Numbered from the stretch's first letter, positions 35,096 through 44,759 are shown. The stretch is 64,000 bases of DNA from Pseudoalteromonas xiamenensis (GCF_042431545.1 NZ_JBHLYX010000031.1), one strand, 5' to 3'. Notes: generated by a model not told the origin, from the sequence alone. Numbers and translations are program-made.

Positions 35096-35743
35096 TTATG
35101 CCCAACCGTCGTAACGTTTTCTGCGCGATAAAAACAGTGTCAAAAGAACGCCTAGGATAAGACCTGAAAAAGCAATTGCTGCACCGTAACTTAACAAAAG
35201 ATGCTGTTGTTCTTGTTTTTTGTTCATTGCTTCTTTTTGTATTTGCACTTTTTGCGTTTCTGCATCTTTCACTGCTTGTCTAAGTTCTGCGTTTTCGGAT
35301 TCAAGAGAATTCAGTTTTGCTTGCAGTGTAGGCACTTCGTTTTGACTGTCTTGTAGTTCTACATTCAGCGCATCAAGTTGTGCTTGCAAATTTTGGTTGG
35401 TGATCTGTAAGCCGGCTTCGGTCGTGACGAATTCGGCCTCTACCCAACCCTCACGGCCTTTATCATCAATGACATTCACAAAGCCATTTCTTTCATCGCC
35501 GATGACTTGAACCGCGGTTCCAGCATTGATAGACCCTAAAATACGATAGTTTTTACCAGCACCGCTGTGCACAAAAATATAGAGGTTATCGGTGATATAG
35601 GCATTGGGAACAATCGACGTCGATTCGGAAGGGGTTTGTTCTGCTTGCTCAGTCGTTGCTGGCGCTTCAGTAAGCTCTGTTTGTGCAAAAGAGAGTGTTG
35701 GTAGCGCAAGCATGCAAGACAACAGCAAGGTCCGTGTATTCAT
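35096..35743 (-). CDS. SH3-domain membrane protein, YgiM-like (TIGR04211)
   Basis: A 215-residue protein: signal peptide (LLLSCMLALPTLSFAQ), a bacterial SH3 domain (ITDNLYIFVHSGAGKNYRIL, GWVEAEFV), a coiled coil of about 70 residues (QITNQNLQAQLDALNVELQD onwards), then a C-terminal membrane helix and the basic tail SRRKRYDGWA. It matches E. coli YgiM in layout; the SH3 domain may bind cell wall, which is unproven. The ATG at 35743 is used; an upstream in-frame ATG lacks a signal-peptide-compatible start. It diverges from the CYTH-CHAD gene, as ygiM sits near ygiF in E. coli. Confidence 0.85.
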   Translation of the reverse strand: MNTRTLLLSCMLALPTLSFAQTELTEAPATTEQAEQTPSESTSIVPNAYITDNLYIFVHSGAGKNYRILGSINAGTAVQVIGDERNGFVNVIDDKGREGWVEAEFVTTEAGLQITNQNLQAQLDALNVELQDSQNEVPTLQAKLNSLESENAELRQAVKDAETQKVQIQKEAMNKKQEQQHLLLSYGAAIAFSGLILGVLLTLFLSRRKRYDGWA

Positions 35744-35991
35744 TTCTAAGCCTTTATCGTATATGAAATTCTGCCAATTCTTGCACAGATAGTATGAATT
35801 AAACATGACAAGTGCAAGCATTTAGGCGGATGGAATGAGAATTTTCTCTGTTAAATTATTGTCCCCCTAAAACCTTGAAGTAGGCGGTTTTAAACGGGCT
35901 TGGCGCTCACGGAAACGATAATTTATTTGCATTGAAAGGCTAGTTTGTATATTTTGAGCGTTCGATAATTTTTTAGGTTTACACCCACTAC

Positions 35992-37512
35992 ATGGATACT
36001 GAGATAGAACTGAAGTTTTTACTTTCAGACAATGAAGTACCCCTCGTCCCTGGTTTGTTGATGCAATTTGCGAAAACCGTTAATAACAAACCAACGAAAC
36101 AACTCCAAAACGCTTATTTTGATACGCCTGAGAGACACCTCAGAAAGCTTGATATTGGTTTACGTACTCGTTGCTGCAATGACGAATGTGAGCAAACCAT
36201 CAAGTTAGCAGGTGAAGTCGTCGGTGGTTTACATCAACGTCCAGAATACAATCTCCCCATAGAAGGTGGTAAACCTAACATCGCGTTATTTGACGCCAGC
36301 ATTTGGCCTACAGGCATGGATATGGCGTTTATTTCAGCAAACTTACAACCTATTTTCAGTACCAATTTCACACGCCGTAAATGGCTAATTGAAACTGAAA
36401 ATGGCAGCCAGTTAGAAGTCGTTCTAGATAAAGGTGAAGTAACGGCGGGCAACCAAAGTGAACCAATTTCAGAGTTGGAAGTGGAGCTTATTGAAGGTGA
36501 CCGTAGTGACGTTTTTGCGTTTGCTGAACATCTTATCAGCCAATTAGGAGTTCGTTTAGGGCTGTATTCGAAAGCGGCCCGTGGCTACCGTATGGCCGAT
36601 AAAAAGCCATTGATTGCCAACAAAGCGCTGAGTTTTGTGCCGCTTTCTAAACGTGACACGCAAGAACAAGCGCTTGAAGAGTCGCTTGGTTATGCAATTC
36701 GTTTCGTACAGAAGCATGAACAATGTTACTTCGACGAACCGAAACTCAAAACACTTAAACGCGTGCTGGATGGTATTTCACTTATCCGCCACATCTTTTG
36801 GTTGTTTGACGAAATTGTCGAAAAAGAGGCAACGGAACACCTTCGTAAAGAGTTAAAGTGGTTGCTTGGAGAACTAAGTTGGGTTGAAAACGCAATGCAA
36901 CTTAAAACATACACTTCAAAGCGTCACGCCTACTATAAAAAGATCAATAATGCGCCGGAACTCGCTCAAGTGATCACCGATCTGCAGGATGTGCAGCCAA
37001 GTGAAACCGATATGCAGGACTTATTTCACTGTGCTCGCTATAACAGGTTGCTACTGGCATTAACACGCTTTTTGCTTGAGCGTACATGGCGCAAAACGTG
37101 GAACCAAAAAGCAGCTATTGCGGCAGAGAAGCCGATTGTAGAGGTAGCCGCTCAACTGTTTGAGCGTGACTGGCAACAGTTAAAGCAAATGGTTTTAGAA
37201 GACAAATCGTTTAATTCAAATGATTATTTGCAGCTAAAACCACATCTCGAAAACACGATGTTGAATGGCAACTGTTTAGGGTCGCTTTTTGATAAAGAAG
37301 ACAGACGTATTTTCCGAACACCATGGCTCGATATTCTTTATGGGGTTTATGAACTTCAAACGCTGTCTTATTTAAAGCAATTGTGTGTTGGTCACGGTGA
37401 TGAGCAACTTGAGGAAATTCAGAAGTGGCTTGAACAAAAAGCCAATTTTTTGGTAACGGCGATGGAGCAAAGTCGCGTCGCGTCGCTCGATAACACGCCA
37501 TACTGGCGATAA
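35992..37512 (+). CDS. CYTH-CHAD protein, inorganic triphosphatase (YgiF-like)
   Basis: A 506-residue cytoplasmic protein. The N-terminal CYTH domain (TEIELKFLL with the ExExK motif, FDTPERHLRKLDIGLRTR, ISELEVELIEG) forms the triphosphate tunnel; the C-terminal CHAD domain (from about residue 230, His-rich helices such as RHIFWLFDEIVEKEATEHL) may bind polyphosphate. E. coli YgiF hydrolyses inorganic triphosphate. It ends two bases before the START-domain gene, so the two are an operon. Confidence 0.9.
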   Translation: MDTEIELKFLLSDNEVPLVPGLLMQFAKTVNNKPTKQLQNAYFDTPERHLRKLDIGLRTRCCNDECEQTIKLAGEVVGGLHQRPEYNLPIEGGKPNIALFDASIWPTGMDMAFISANLQPIFSTNFTRRKWLIETENGSQLEVVLDKGEVTAGNQSEPISELEVELIEGDRSDVFAFAEHLISQLGVRLGLYSKAARGYRMADKKPLIANKALSFVPLSKRDTQEQALEESLGYAIRFVQKHEQCYFDEPKLKTLKRVLDGISLIRHIFWLFDEIVEKEATEHLRKELKWLLGELSWVENAMQLKTYTSKRHAYYKKINNAPELAQVITDLQDVQPSETDMQDLFHCARYNRLLLALTRFLLERTWRKTWNQKAAIAAEKPIVEVAAQLFERDWQQLKQMVLEDKSFNSNDYLQLKPHLENTMLNGNCLGSLFDKEDRRIFRTPWLDILYGVYELQTLSYLKQLCVGHGDEQLEEIQKWLEQKANFLVTAMEQSRVASLDNTPYWR

Positions 37513-37514
37513 TT

Positions 37515-38177
37515 ATGCGCCATCTGTTTATCGCTTTACTTTGCCTTATTAGTTGGTCTAGTAAAGCGATAGATTGGTCTACTTGGTACCAATCAGATAA
37601 TCTCACTATCCAAAAGCGCCTCGCACAAACAGGTGTCGTTGAAGTAAAAGTCTGGATGCAGGTAGATGCGGCCAAAAAGGATAATTTACTCAGTGTCCTT
37701 GCGGATGTCGACAATGCCAAAAGCTGGTTGCCCCATGTTGAACAAGTGACGTTAGTCAGTCGTCCGACACCTGCCCAGAGTATTGTTTATACCCTGTTTG
37801 ATGCGCCGTTTCCGTTGGCAAAGCGTCAGTTATTTACACGTTCTTGCCTGTCGATTGAGTCCGTTGATTCCAGATTGGTTTATCAAATGCAAGTCCATGA
37901 CATCGCCAATAGCTCGTTACCTGACGACATCGTCACCGTTACACCGATGCGAGCACAATGGCGTTTTTACGAGACGGTAGATGGGTTAGTGATTGAATAC
38001 AATGCGCTGGCTCACCCAAACGGGCGCGTGCCATTGTGGCTTGTCAATCGCAATACATTAGCCAGCACAAAAACGGCGTTCCAGGCTTTGGCTTCACTGA
38101 TGCTGAAGCCGAAATATCAACATTATGCGCATGGTTTCGAACCCGGTGATTGCAGCACATTCGCGAACCTTGAATAA
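37515..38177 (+). CDS. Secreted START-domain protein
   Basis: A 220-residue protein with a signal peptide (LFIALLCLISWSSKA, start of mature chain at IDW) and a START/SRPBCC lipid-binding fold: VEVKVWMQVDAAKKDNLLSV, VDNAKSWLPHVEQVTLVSR, and the C-terminal helix NRNTLASTKTAFQALASLML. Bacterial members are periplasmic and of unknown ligand. It is coupled to the CYTH-CHAD gene (two-base gap). No membrane anchor is seen beyond the signal. Confidence 0.8.
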   Translation: MRHLFIALLCLISWSSKAIDWSTWYQSDNLTIQKRLAQTGVVEVKVWMQVDAAKKDNLLSVLADVDNAKSWLPHVEQVTLVSRPTPAQSIVYTLFDAPFPLAKRQLFTRSCLSIESVDSRLVYQMQVHDIANSSLPDDIVTVTPMRAQWRFYETVDGLVIEYNALAHPNGRVPLWLVNRNTLASTKTAFQALASLMLKPKYQHYAHGFEPGDCSTFANLE

Positions 38178-38288
38178 CGGCACATACTCGCTTTCTGGTC
38201 CATCATAGCAAAATAAACGTAAAATCGATTTACCAGCGTACAGGTTCATCGACTACACTTTAAAGACCCGCATTCTTTGTACGTTGCT

Positions 38289-39137
38289 ATGATTGAAATT
38301 GATGACAAAGTGCTGGAAGATTTACGTTCTGGTTTTAGCTTTCCGCCTAAACCTGAAATCCTCCAAGCACTTCAAAATGAATTGAGTCAACCAGAGCCTG
38401 AGCTAACGCGTATTGCGAACATTATCTCCTCCGATGTTGCGACCTCTGCTGCCGTGTTAAAAATCATTAACTCTCCTGCATACGGCTTATCTCGGACGAT
38501 TACTGATATTAAACAAGCCGTAATGTTTCTCGGTGTTAATTGCATCACTCAAGTTGTGACTGGCTATTTATTGAAAAAAGCGTTTGACCAAAATGCCTGC
38601 TGTATTTCACTTGAACGCTTTTGGGATACCGCAGCTGATATTTCGCAGGTTGCCGTGTTGATTGGTGAGCGATTAAAAACACGAGTCCCCGTTGAGAATT
38701 TACAGCTGCTTGGACTGTTTCACGATGCTGGGATCCCGGCCATGTCGATGCGATATAAGAATTATCATGAAGTACTAACACGAGCGGCAGAGCGTCCTGA
38801 GCAAACGTTAGAACATTATGAACGTCAGCAATTTGTAACGACTCACACTGTCGTTGGTTACTATTTGGCGTCGTCTTGGCATTTACCAAAGAATATTTGC
38901 CAGATGATTTTACGCCATCACGATCCTGAGTTTTTAAATGATTCAGGCGTGAATCAAGAAGACAAATTGACTTTTGCCGCATTAAAACTGGCGGAAAACC
39001 TGGTTAACGAAGGAAAACGTTTTAGAAGTTCTGCTGATTGGTATGTTTTTAAGGACAGTGTAATGCTGTATTTGGATATTCATGATGATGAATATGTCGA
39101 TATTAAAGAGGACGCCGAAGAAATTTTCATTCACTAA
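38289..39137 (+). CDS. HDOD-domain protein
   Basis: A 282-residue HDOD protein: PPKPEILQALQNELSQPEPE, ISSDVATSAAVLKIINSPAYGL, then the degenerate His-Asp site LLGLFHDAGIPAM. Such proteins act in signalling without hydrolase activity; partners are unknown. The ATG at 38289 is used; a TTG four codons upstream is the alternative. It stands alone, convergent with erpA. Confidence 0.85.
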   Translation: MIEIDDKVLEDLRSGFSFPPKPEILQALQNELSQPEPELTRIANIISSDVATSAAVLKIINSPAYGLSRTITDIKQAVMFLGVNCITQVVTGYLLKKAFDQNACCISLERFWDTAADISQVAVLIGERLKTRVPVENLQLLGLFHDAGIPAMSMRYKNYHEVLTRAAERPEQTLEHYERQQFVTTHTVVGYYLASSWHLPKNICQMILRHHDPEFLNDSGVNQEDKLTFAALKLAENLVNEGKRFRSSADWYVFKDSVMLYLDIHDDEYVDIKEDAEEIFIH

Positions 39138-39160
39138 AGGCGCGAGCAGCACCTTTAGTG
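39132..39160. other. Inverted repeat between HDOD gene and erpA
   Basis: Perfect nine-base arms, CACTAAAGG and CCTTTAGTG, around 11 bases; the HDOD stop codon lies in the left arm. No T tract follows in either direction, so an intrinsic terminator is doubtful; it may protect the message 3' ends of the two convergent genes. Confidence 0.4.
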
Positions 39161-39170
39161 ATAACAACCT

Positions 39171-39509
39171 TTAAACGCTGAAACTTGCGCCACAGCCACA
39201 CGTTGTTGTTGCGTTCGGGTTGTTTACGAAAAAGCGTGCGCCTTCCAAACCTTCCGTATAGTCAACTTCACCATCCACCAAGTATTGAATACTCATTGGA
39301 TCAACAACCATTGTCACGCCATTTTTGACGATTTCAAGGTCGCCAGGATTGGCTTTTTCATCAAATGTAAAACCGTATTGGAAACCTGAACAACCGCCAC
39401 CGGTTACATAAACGCGCAATTTCAGATTCGGATTTTCTTCCTCATCGATAAGCTCTTTTACGCGGTTTGCCGCAGCATCTGTAAATTTAATTGGAATCTG
39501 TTCTGACAT
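39171..39509 (-). CDS. erpA: Iron-sulfur cluster insertion protein ErpA
   Basis: A-type carrier that delivers iron-sulfur clusters to apoproteins, including isoprenoid enzymes. The 112 residues are very close to E. coli ErpA (114): FTDAAANRVKELIDEEENPN, VTGGGCSGFQYGFTFDE and the C-terminal TCGCGASFSV with the three conserved Cys. It stands alone, as in E. coli, where clcA is also a neighbour; here a CLC-family gene lies divergently 308 bases away. Confidence 0.95.
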   Translation of the reverse strand: MSEQIPIKFTDAAANRVKELIDEEENPNLKLRVYVTGGGCSGFQYGFTFDEKANPGDLEIVKNGVTMVVDPMSIQYLVDGEVDYTEGLEGARFFVNNPNATTTCGCGASFSV

Positions 39510-39817
39510 GTCACTAAAAGCCCCAAAACTTGAATAGGCGAATTATCTAATACCTGAGTATTTTAATCAAGTATAGCTCAAAGTCGCAAAGCAAATACGA
39601 AACGGCACGCGATAAGGTCTTTAAGGTTTGTTAACTCGGGTTTATATCGCAAAAACAAATTGTTGTGCGTGAAACGTCGGAAAAATGGGTCTTGGCTGGG
39701 TACCAATACCTAGACCGCTTTAAAGCGTTCAGATATTTCTAAAACCTTGCGCTTGCACAAAGACTTATTCCACTTTGTTTGGTAAACTTGCCACATACTG
39801 AAAGTAGGAATACGTCA
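39510..39817. other. Intergenic region between erpA and the CLC gene
   Basis: 308 bases between divergent starts. It must hold both promoters, and a TATACT-like box exists on the minus strand near 39570, but I see no confident promoter pair, operator palindrome or RNA structure. An IscR site upstream of erpA, as in E. coli, could not be recognised by eye. Confidence 0.4.
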
Positions 39818-41500
39818 ATGTCGCTGGATACGTTGAGGCGTCGATTAGCAATACCAAAAACATCTATTCAATTGTGCTTGCTAGGCATCGCGGCCGGACT
39901 GATTGCTGCGGTGTTAATTATTCTTTTCAGACTATCTATTCACTTCTTTCAAGGCCTCTATTTAACGGCTGCAGATAATTTTAGTTCACTCTCCGAGGCA
40001 GACCGTGTCGTGCTTCCTGTTATGGCTGCATTGTTCATCGCTGTGTTTGCCGATATGACAGGGTTTAAACATTATCGTCTTGGGATCCCCTTCGTTATCC
40101 ATCGTATTAAGCATCACTACGGTCAAATGCCAATCTGGAATACGGCAAACCAGTTTTTCGGCGGGGCAGTTGCTTTAATCTGTGGCTTTTCGGTAGGGCG
40201 TGAAGGTCCATCTGTTCATTTAGGAGCGACTGGCGCCAGCATTTTAGCTGAGCGTATGCATTTACCTTTGAATGCTGCGAGAACTCTGGGAGGATGCGGT
40301 GTTGCCGCGGGTATTGCTGCATCGTTTAATACGCCACTTGCCGCGGTGATATTTGTAATGGAGGTCGTGCTACGGGAATATAAAGTTCACATCTTCGTGC
40401 CCATAATGCTCGCTGCGGTAACGGGGGCGCTGTTAACGCAAAACGTTTTTGGAACTGATTCAGAATTAGCCCTCATTACGATTAATCCGCTTTCTGGATG
40501 GCACTATCCATTTTTAGTACTTTGTGGAGCCGCACTTGGTGCAGTTGCATTTGCGTTCAACCAAAATTTAATGCTCATCATTCGTACGTTCAAATCCATC
40601 AATATGTTCCCTCGGCTGTTATTGGCAGGGTTGATTGCTGGTGGTATTGGCTATTTGGTGCCCGAAGCGATGGGCTCTGGAATGAGTGCGATTACACAAG
40701 CGTTGCAATCACCTGACGACATTCAATTACTCACCACCATTTTGATAGCTAAATTATTGGCCACCTTGTTCGCCATTGGACTTGGTATTCCTGGGGGATT
40801 AATAGGCCCGGTGATTGGGCTCGGGGTTGTTATGGGCACCTTAATGTCGTTTTTTGGCCAATGGATTAGTCCTGGTGTTGATGTCAGCGGTACCTACGGC
40901 GTATTAGGAATGGCGGGGCTTTTGGCAGCAACATTACATGCGCCGCTGGCAGCGCTCACGGCTGTTATGGAATTAACCTCTAGCCCACAAATCATCGTTC
41001 CGGCTATGTTAGTGATTTCGACAGCTTACGTGACTGCACTGCAAGTGTTTGGGAATCGTTCAATTTTCTTACAGCAGCTTGATTTTCAAGGACTGCCGTA
41101 CCAAGTATCACCGGCCACGGAAGCGTTGCAAAAAGTTGGGATCATGGCCGAAATGGAAGAAGACTTTAAACTGCTATATTCCGATGATAAAGAACAGATA
41201 AAGGACACGCTAGGCGCGGTAAACAGTCAAACGCCGCTCATCGTTTATGATGAGCTAAATGGTTATCGCTTGGCGGAATATGACTTGAGTTTAACCGGCG
41301 AGGGCAGTGTGTCTATTTCGTATATTCCCCTACAAGGGCTGTCCAATCAAGCTACACTCGCGGACGCGTTCGACATTTTAAAAGATAAGCGCAGTGGAGC
41401 GGTTTACGTCTATAACCGTAAAGATAAACAGCAAATTATGGGAATTTTACGCTGGGATCAACTGCGTAATATTATTACTCACCGACAAACTTTACTTTAA
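39818..41500 (+). CDS. CLC-family chloride channel/transporter with C-terminal CBS region
   Basis: A 560-residue CLC protein: about ten hydrophobic helices (to residue about 420), then a cytoplasmic regulatory region resembling CBS domains (to LRWDQLRNII). The gating Glu is kept (GREGP, Glu129, matching E. coli Glu148). However, the chloride-binding Ser of GSGIP is Leu here (RLGIP, 87-91), and the proton-pathway Glu203 is Val183 (IFVMEVV). Val there is typical of CLC channels rather than H+/Cl- exchangers. The ATG at 39818 has TAGGA nine bases upstream; an earlier frame extends 13 codons without support. hemJ follows after 13 bases. Confidence 0.9.
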   Translation: MSLDTLRRRLAIPKTSIQLCLLGIAAGLIAAVLIILFRLSIHFFQGLYLTAADNFSSLSEADRVVLPVMAALFIAVFADMTGFKHYRLGIPFVIHRIKHHYGQMPIWNTANQFFGGAVALICGFSVGREGPSVHLGATGASILAERMHLPLNAARTLGGCGVAAGIAASFNTPLAAVIFVMEVVLREYKVHIFVPIMLAAVTGALLTQNVFGTDSELALITINPLSGWHYPFLVLCGAALGAVAFAFNQNLMLIIRTFKSINMFPRLLLAGLIAGGIGYLVPEAMGSGMSAITQALQSPDDIQLLTTILIAKLLATLFAIGLGIPGGLIGPVIGLGVVMGTLMSFFGQWISPGVDVSGTYGVLGMAGLLAATLHAPLAALTAVMELTSSPQIIVPAMLVISTAYVTALQVFGNRSIFLQQLDFQGLPYQVSPATEALQKVGIMAEMEEDFKLLYSDDKEQIKDTLGAVNSQTPLIVYDELNGYRLAEYDLSLTGEGSVSISYIPLQGLSNQATLADAFDILKDKRSGAVYVYNRKDKQQIMGILRWDQLRNIITHRQTLL

Positions 41501-41513
41501 ACTAGAGGGCTAG

Positions 41514-41948
41514 ATGAGCGCCGTACTAATTTACAAATTTTTGCATGTCTTTTTTATGGTGGCTTGGTTCGCGGGGATCTTTTACTTACCGCGATTGTTT
41601 GTTTATCACGCAATGACAGAAGACCGAAATGCCAGCGCGATGCTGAAAATCATGGAGCGTCGTCTCCTGTATTTCGTTACGCCCTTTGCCATCTTAACCG
41701 CCGTATTTGGATTGCTCATGATCATGGAATACGGTCGAGAGTGGTTCAGAATGAGTATGTGGCTGCACTATAAATTGGTGCTGGTGATCGCGCTTTATAT
41801 CTACCATGGTTATTGTTTTAAACTGTTAGCGGATTTTAAGCATGATAGAAATCGCAGAAGTGACCGTTTTTATCGAATTTTCAATGAGTTTCCAGTGTTG
41901 GTTTTACTTGCCATCGTATTTCTAGCGATTGTGAAACCAGCACTCTAA
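41514..41948 (+). CDS. hemJ: HemJ-family protoporphyrinogen oxidase (CopD/UPF0093)
   Basis: A 144-residue inner membrane protein with four helices that oxidises protoporphyrinogen IX in heme synthesis. Family marks are KFLHVFFMVAWFAGIFYLPR with the conserved His, and LHYKLVLVIALYIYHGYC. It could instead be called a CopD-family protein. It is 13 bases after the CLC gene; hemL lies 1.2 kb downstream, consistent with a loose heme grouping. Confidence 0.85.
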   Translation: MSAVLIYKFLHVFFMVAWFAGIFYLPRLFVYHAMTEDRNASAMLKIMERRLLYFVTPFAILTAVFGLLMIMEYGREWFRMSMWLHYKLVLVIALYIYHGYCFKLLADFKHDRNRRSDRFYRIFNEFPVLVLLAIVFLAIVKPAL

Positions 41949-42088
41949 AATTAAGACAAATTCTGTTAAAATCGCCGGCCAAATGGTTTGGTGAATGTGT
42001 AGTCTTATTCGGCTATACAGAACAAAGCGTTGGGATGGGTGAGCGTAATGCATACCCGATATCAAATTGTGATTTAGGAATTGCCTCC

Positions 42089-43105
42089 ATGTTAAGTTTC
42101 CAAGGTGAACATATTCTTTCTGTAAATCAGCTCAATCGAGACGCTATTGAGATGATCTTTGCGGTGGCCAAACGTATGGAGCCATACGCGAAAAAACACA
42201 AGCGTACGCGAGTGTTGGAAGGAGCAATTTTAGCAAATCTGTTTTTTGAACCAAGTACGCGTACTCGTGTCAGTTTTGGTACGGCGTTCAATTTATTAGG
42301 TGGTTTGGTCCGTGAAACAACCGGTATGCAAAGTTCAGCGCTTGCCAAAGGTGAATCGCTCTATGACACCGCTCGCGTAATTTCAGCGTATGCGGATGCG
42401 GTTGCAATGCGCCATCCTGATGCAGGTTCTGTTGCTGAATTTGCGACTGGTTCTGATGTACCTGTCATAAATGGGGGGGACGGTCCAAATGAACACCCAA
42501 CTCAAGCTTTACTGGATTTGCTGACCATTGAGCGTGAACTTGAACGCTATGGTAAAAACGTTGATGGCTTTCACATAGCTATGGTTGGTGACTTAAAATA
42601 CGGTCGTACGGTCCATTCTTTGTCAAAACTTCTATGTCATTATAAAAACGTAAAATTCACTATGGTGGCGCCTGATGGATTGCAAATGCCAGATTACATT
42701 TTAGATTCAGTAACAAATGCTGGGCACCAAATAGAGTTGGTGTCAAAAATGGAAGGCAATTTGGCTGCAGACATCGTGTATCAGACACGTATTCAGGAAG
42801 AACGATTCCCGTCACAAGAAGAAGCAAATAAATACCGTGGGGGTTTTAAAATCAGTCAAGCGATATACAACGCTCACTGTAAGCCAGAATCTGTATTGAT
42901 GCATCCATTGCCTCGAGACAGTCGTTTAGATGCAAATGAACTTGATAATGATTTGAATAGCAACGACAACTTAGCAATTTTCCGCCAGGTTCAAAATGGC
43001 GTTTTAATTCGAATGGCGCTTTTTGCGTTAACGCTAGGTGTCGATAATGTAGTGGAAAAATACGAGGCCGAGGTGCCTTGGTTTAGCCGTAAACGCAACA
43101 GCTAA
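42089..43105 (+). CDS. pyrB: Aspartate carbamoyltransferase PyrB (long form, 338 residues)
   Basis: Condenses carbamoyl phosphate with aspartate, the first committed pyrimidine step. Motifs are FFEPSTRTRVSFGTAF (carbamoyl phosphate site), NEHPTQALLDLLTIE and LMHPLPRDSRLD. At 338 residues it is longer than E. coli PyrB (311), and no pyrI regulatory gene follows, so allosteric control through PyrI is not encoded here. The ATG at 42089 has TAGGA about eight bases upstream; an 18-codon upstream extension has no support. hemL starts 11 bases after its stop. Confidence 0.94.
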   Translation: MLSFQGEHILSVNQLNRDAIEMIFAVAKRMEPYAKKHKRTRVLEGAILANLFFEPSTRTRVSFGTAFNLLGGLVRETTGMQSSALAKGESLYDTARVISAYADAVAMRHPDAGSVAEFATGSDVPVINGGDGPNEHPTQALLDLLTIERELERYGKNVDGFHIAMVGDLKYGRTVHSLSKLLCHYKNVKFTMVAPDGLQMPDYILDSVTNAGHQIELVSKMEGNLAADIVYQTRIQEERFPSQEEANKYRGGFKISQAIYNAHCKPESVLMHPLPRDSRLDANELDNDLNSNDNLAIFRQVQNGVLIRMALFALTLGVDNVVEKYEAEVPWFSRKRNS

Positions 43106-43116
43106 TAGGATAAAGC

Positions 43117-44397
43117 ATGACTATCAGCCAAGAACTTTTTGCCCGAGCGCAAGAATCTATTCCTGGTGGGGTAAACTCGCCAGTTCGTGCCTTCAACGGC
43201 GTTGGTGGCACGCCTCTGTTTATTACTCGTGCAGAAGGTGCATATACCTTTGATGCAGACAATAACAAATACATTGATTATGTTGGCTCTTGGGGGCCGA
43301 TGATCTTAGGCCACAATCACCCAGAGATTAAAGCCGCTGTGTTAAACGCGGTTGAAAATGGCCTGAGTTATGGCGCGCCAACAGAAACCGAAATTTTGAT
43401 GGCGGAAAAAGTAAAATCACTGGTTCCATCTATCGAAAAAGTACGCATGGTGAGCTCAGGTACGGAAGCTACAATGAGCGCTATCCGTTTGGCTCGTGGC
43501 TACACGGGTCGTGATAAAATTCTGAAATTTGAAGGATGTTATCATGGTCATGCGGATTCATTGTTGGTAAAAGCGGGTTCTGGTGCCTTAACTATGGGGG
43601 TGCCTAATTCACCAGGGATCCCTGCTGATTTTGCGAAGCACACGCTAACGGTATCATTCAATAACCTCGAAGAAGTTCGTGCTATTTTTGCAAAGTATCC
43701 GGAAGAGATCGCATGTATTATTGTCGAACCAGTTGCGGGTAATATGAACTGCATTCCACCGGTTGATGGTTTCTTAGAAGGTTTACGCACCGTTTGTGAT
43801 GAATACAAAAGTGTTCTTATTTTTGATGAAGTTATGACGGGGTTTCGTGTTGCGCTAGGTGGTGCTCAGGCTTACTACGACATCAAGCCAGACTTAACCT
43901 GTTTAGGTAAAGTCATTGGTGGAGGCATGCCTGTGGGCGCATTCGGTGGAAAGCGTGAAATCATGGATTACATTGCACCGGTAGGTCCTGTGTACCAAGC
44001 GGGTACGTTGTCAGGTAACCCAATTGCCATGGCGGCAGGCTTGAAAGCACTTGAACTGCTTGACACGCCAGAGCTGCACACATCGCTAGAAGCGAAAAGC
44101 AAAATGCTATGCGAAGGTTTCCAAGCAGCGGCTGACAAAGCGGGCATTCCTTTGACCACCAACTTCGCTGGTGGCATGTATGGTTTCTTCTTCACGACAG
44201 CAGAGAAAGTGGCAAGTTATCAACAAGCAACTGAATGTGACGTGGAACGTTTTAAACGCTTCTTCCATCTCATGTTAGAAGAGGGGGTATACCTTGCCCC
44301 TTCTGCGTTTGAAGCAGGCTTTGTTAGCACAATGCACAGTGATGCCGACATTCAGGCAACAATTGATGCTGCCGAACGCGCGTTTGCTAAGCTTTAA
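43117..44397 (+). CDS. hemL: Glutamate-1-semialdehyde 2,1-aminomutase HemL
   Basis: PLP enzyme that isomerises glutamate 1-semialdehyde to 5-aminolevulinate in the C5 heme route. The 426 residues match E. coli (426) with ESIPGGVNSPVRAFNGVGG, RMVSSGTEATMSAIRLARG, and the PLP lysine in TCLGKVIGGGMPVGAFGG. AGGA precedes the ATG. It follows pyrB by 11 bases and ends at a strong terminator; the two are likely co-transcribed. Confidence 0.97.
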   Translation: MTISQELFARAQESIPGGVNSPVRAFNGVGGTPLFITRAEGAYTFDADNNKYIDYVGSWGPMILGHNHPEIKAAVLNAVENGLSYGAPTETEILMAEKVKSLVPSIEKVRMVSSGTEATMSAIRLARGYTGRDKILKFEGCYHGHADSLLVKAGSGALTMGVPNSPGIPADFAKHTLTVSFNNLEEVRAIFAKYPEEIACIIVEPVAGNMNCIPPVDGFLEGLRTVCDEYKSVLIFDEVMTGFRVALGGAQAYYDIKPDLTCLGKVIGGGMPVGAFGGKREIMDYIAPVGPVYQAGTLSGNPIAMAAGLKALELLDTPELHTSLEAKSKMLCEGFQAAADKAGIPLTTNFAGGMYGFFFTTAEKVASYQQATECDVERFKRFFHLMLEEGVYLAPSAFEAGFVSTMHSDADIQATIDAAERAFAKL

Positions 44398-44417
44398 ATT
44401 TTTTAAGTGTTAAAAAT

Positions 44418-44443
44418 AAAATGGGGACAGAGTCCCCATTTTC
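44418..44443 (+). terminator. Terminator of hemL
   Basis: Eleven-base perfect stem AAAATGGGGAC / GTCCCCATTTT with an AGA loop, 20 bases after the hemL stop and followed by T-rich sequence. Confidence 0.88.
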
Positions 44444-44759
44444 TATGAAAAAGATTATCGATTCGAGCCTGTTTCATCTCGTCATCAACCATTTTAGGTT
44501 TCACCTAATCCATTCTTAATTTACTCGCTTTTGCTTTTTTAAATTATGTGAAAAGGTTGATCCTGCTAGTTATTTATACATTTATTAGAATCCATCTATT
44601 TACCAGCTAATTCGAGAAAGTCACCTCATATGATTTTCTTCATTCTTTATTTGCCGAAATGAAATGTCGTCACAAAATAAAAATGCCTGCAAAATAGTTT
44701 AATTATTAAACTAAAATCACATAAAATGTTCATTAAATTACGAAAGTTACAATAACGTG

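Noticed and set aside
42035..42088. Longer pyrB start
   Set aside because: Extra residues are not conserved; the ATG at 42089 has TAGGA at good spacing.
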